Under the pieces are notes generated by a model. The model made no database searches and was not told the origin of the DNA. It saw nothing but the letters and a program-made list of their open reading frames with translations. This document shows positions 63,959-64,000 of a stretch of 64,000 nt of DNA, piece by piece (the first letter of the stretch is position 1; each line of letters starts with the position of its first letter). The stretch is taken from contig NZ_CP099966.1 of NCBI RefSeq assembly GCF_025403485.1, positions 1,364,001 to 1,428,000 of the forward strand, in the 5' to 3' direction. Both the position numbers and the translations under genes were made by a program. Source of the stretch: Chryseobacterium paludis (GTDB lineage: Bacteria > Bacteroidota > Bacteroidia > Flavobacteriales > Weeksellaceae).

Positions 63959-64000
63959 AATGAAATTTTATTTAGTTAAAGAAATTGAGTCCAATTGCTG

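Overview
The window looks like chromosomal DNA from a Chryseobacterium-type flavobacterium (Bacteroidota, Weeksellaceae). The DNA is AT-rich. Several promoters carry the Bacteroidetes -7 element TAnnTTTG instead of a Pribnow box. Lineage markers include a GLPGLI protein, a short 288-residue primary sigma factor, Bacteroidetes-subtype type VI secretion (T6SSiii) genes, TonB-dependent receptors, a HYC_CC_PP protein and a subclass B1 metallo-beta-lactamase very close to the IND/CGB enzymes of Chryseobacterium. No CRISPR array, tRNA, rRNA or insertion sequence was recognised.

Layout. 1-4 kb: the end of a GLPGLI gene, a SymE-like toxin gene divergent from an XRE regulator, then an ArsR-AHSA1-YdeI-DoxX-DUF4256 series. 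4-11 kb: secreted proteins of unknown role, threonine aldolase, a DtxR/MntR-type regulator facing a TonB receptor whose promoter carries a perfect 13-bp-arm palindrome, and the metallo-beta-lactamase. 11.8-14.9 kb: an isolated tssG-tssN-tssK baseplate/membrane operon. 15-20 kb: S1/P1 nuclease, rpoD, a lipoprotein, an acetyltransferase, a flavin monooxygenase and a decayed gene containing a 28-bp perfect inverted repeat. 20-24 kb: a copper block (multicopper oxidase with two metal-binding modules, DUF3347, HYC_CC_PP). 24-37 kb: a TonB receptor with kdsA, a GT-C membrane protein, and a tandem duplication of an 1161-codon DUF2723 gene whose second copy carries a 1-bp frameshift. 37-39.4 kb: a cysteine-synthase-like enzyme followed by an AONS/SPT-family acyltransferase, interpreted as a capnine (sulfonolipid) gene pair. 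39-50 kb: a glucosaminidase, a radical SAM protein with an uncommon cysteine spacing, atpD-atpC, ribF, an esterase and small metabolic genes. 50.4-53 kb: an AT-rich gap followed by a candidate aerolysin-type pore-forming protein and a disordered partner. 53-64 kb: envelope and sugar genes (kdsB, PAP2, phosphosugar mutase, GT2), the SRP RNA gene and a second AHSA1 protein.

How the genes work together. Much of the window serves the envelope: Kdo synthesis (kdsA, kdsB), the proposed capnine lipid steps, GT-C/GT2/DUF2723 sugar-transfer proteins, TonB receptors and periplasmic copper handling. The parts most worth follow-up are the pore-former locus (51.3-53.0 kb), the capnine pair (37-39.4 kb), the broken tandem DUF2723 copy (29.5-36.7 kb), the operator-like repeats at metal-related promoters (7.5, 10.7, 22.8 and 23.9 kb) and the dispersed intergenic repeat families. 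Family assignments come from reading the sequences and remembered family signatures; no database search was run.
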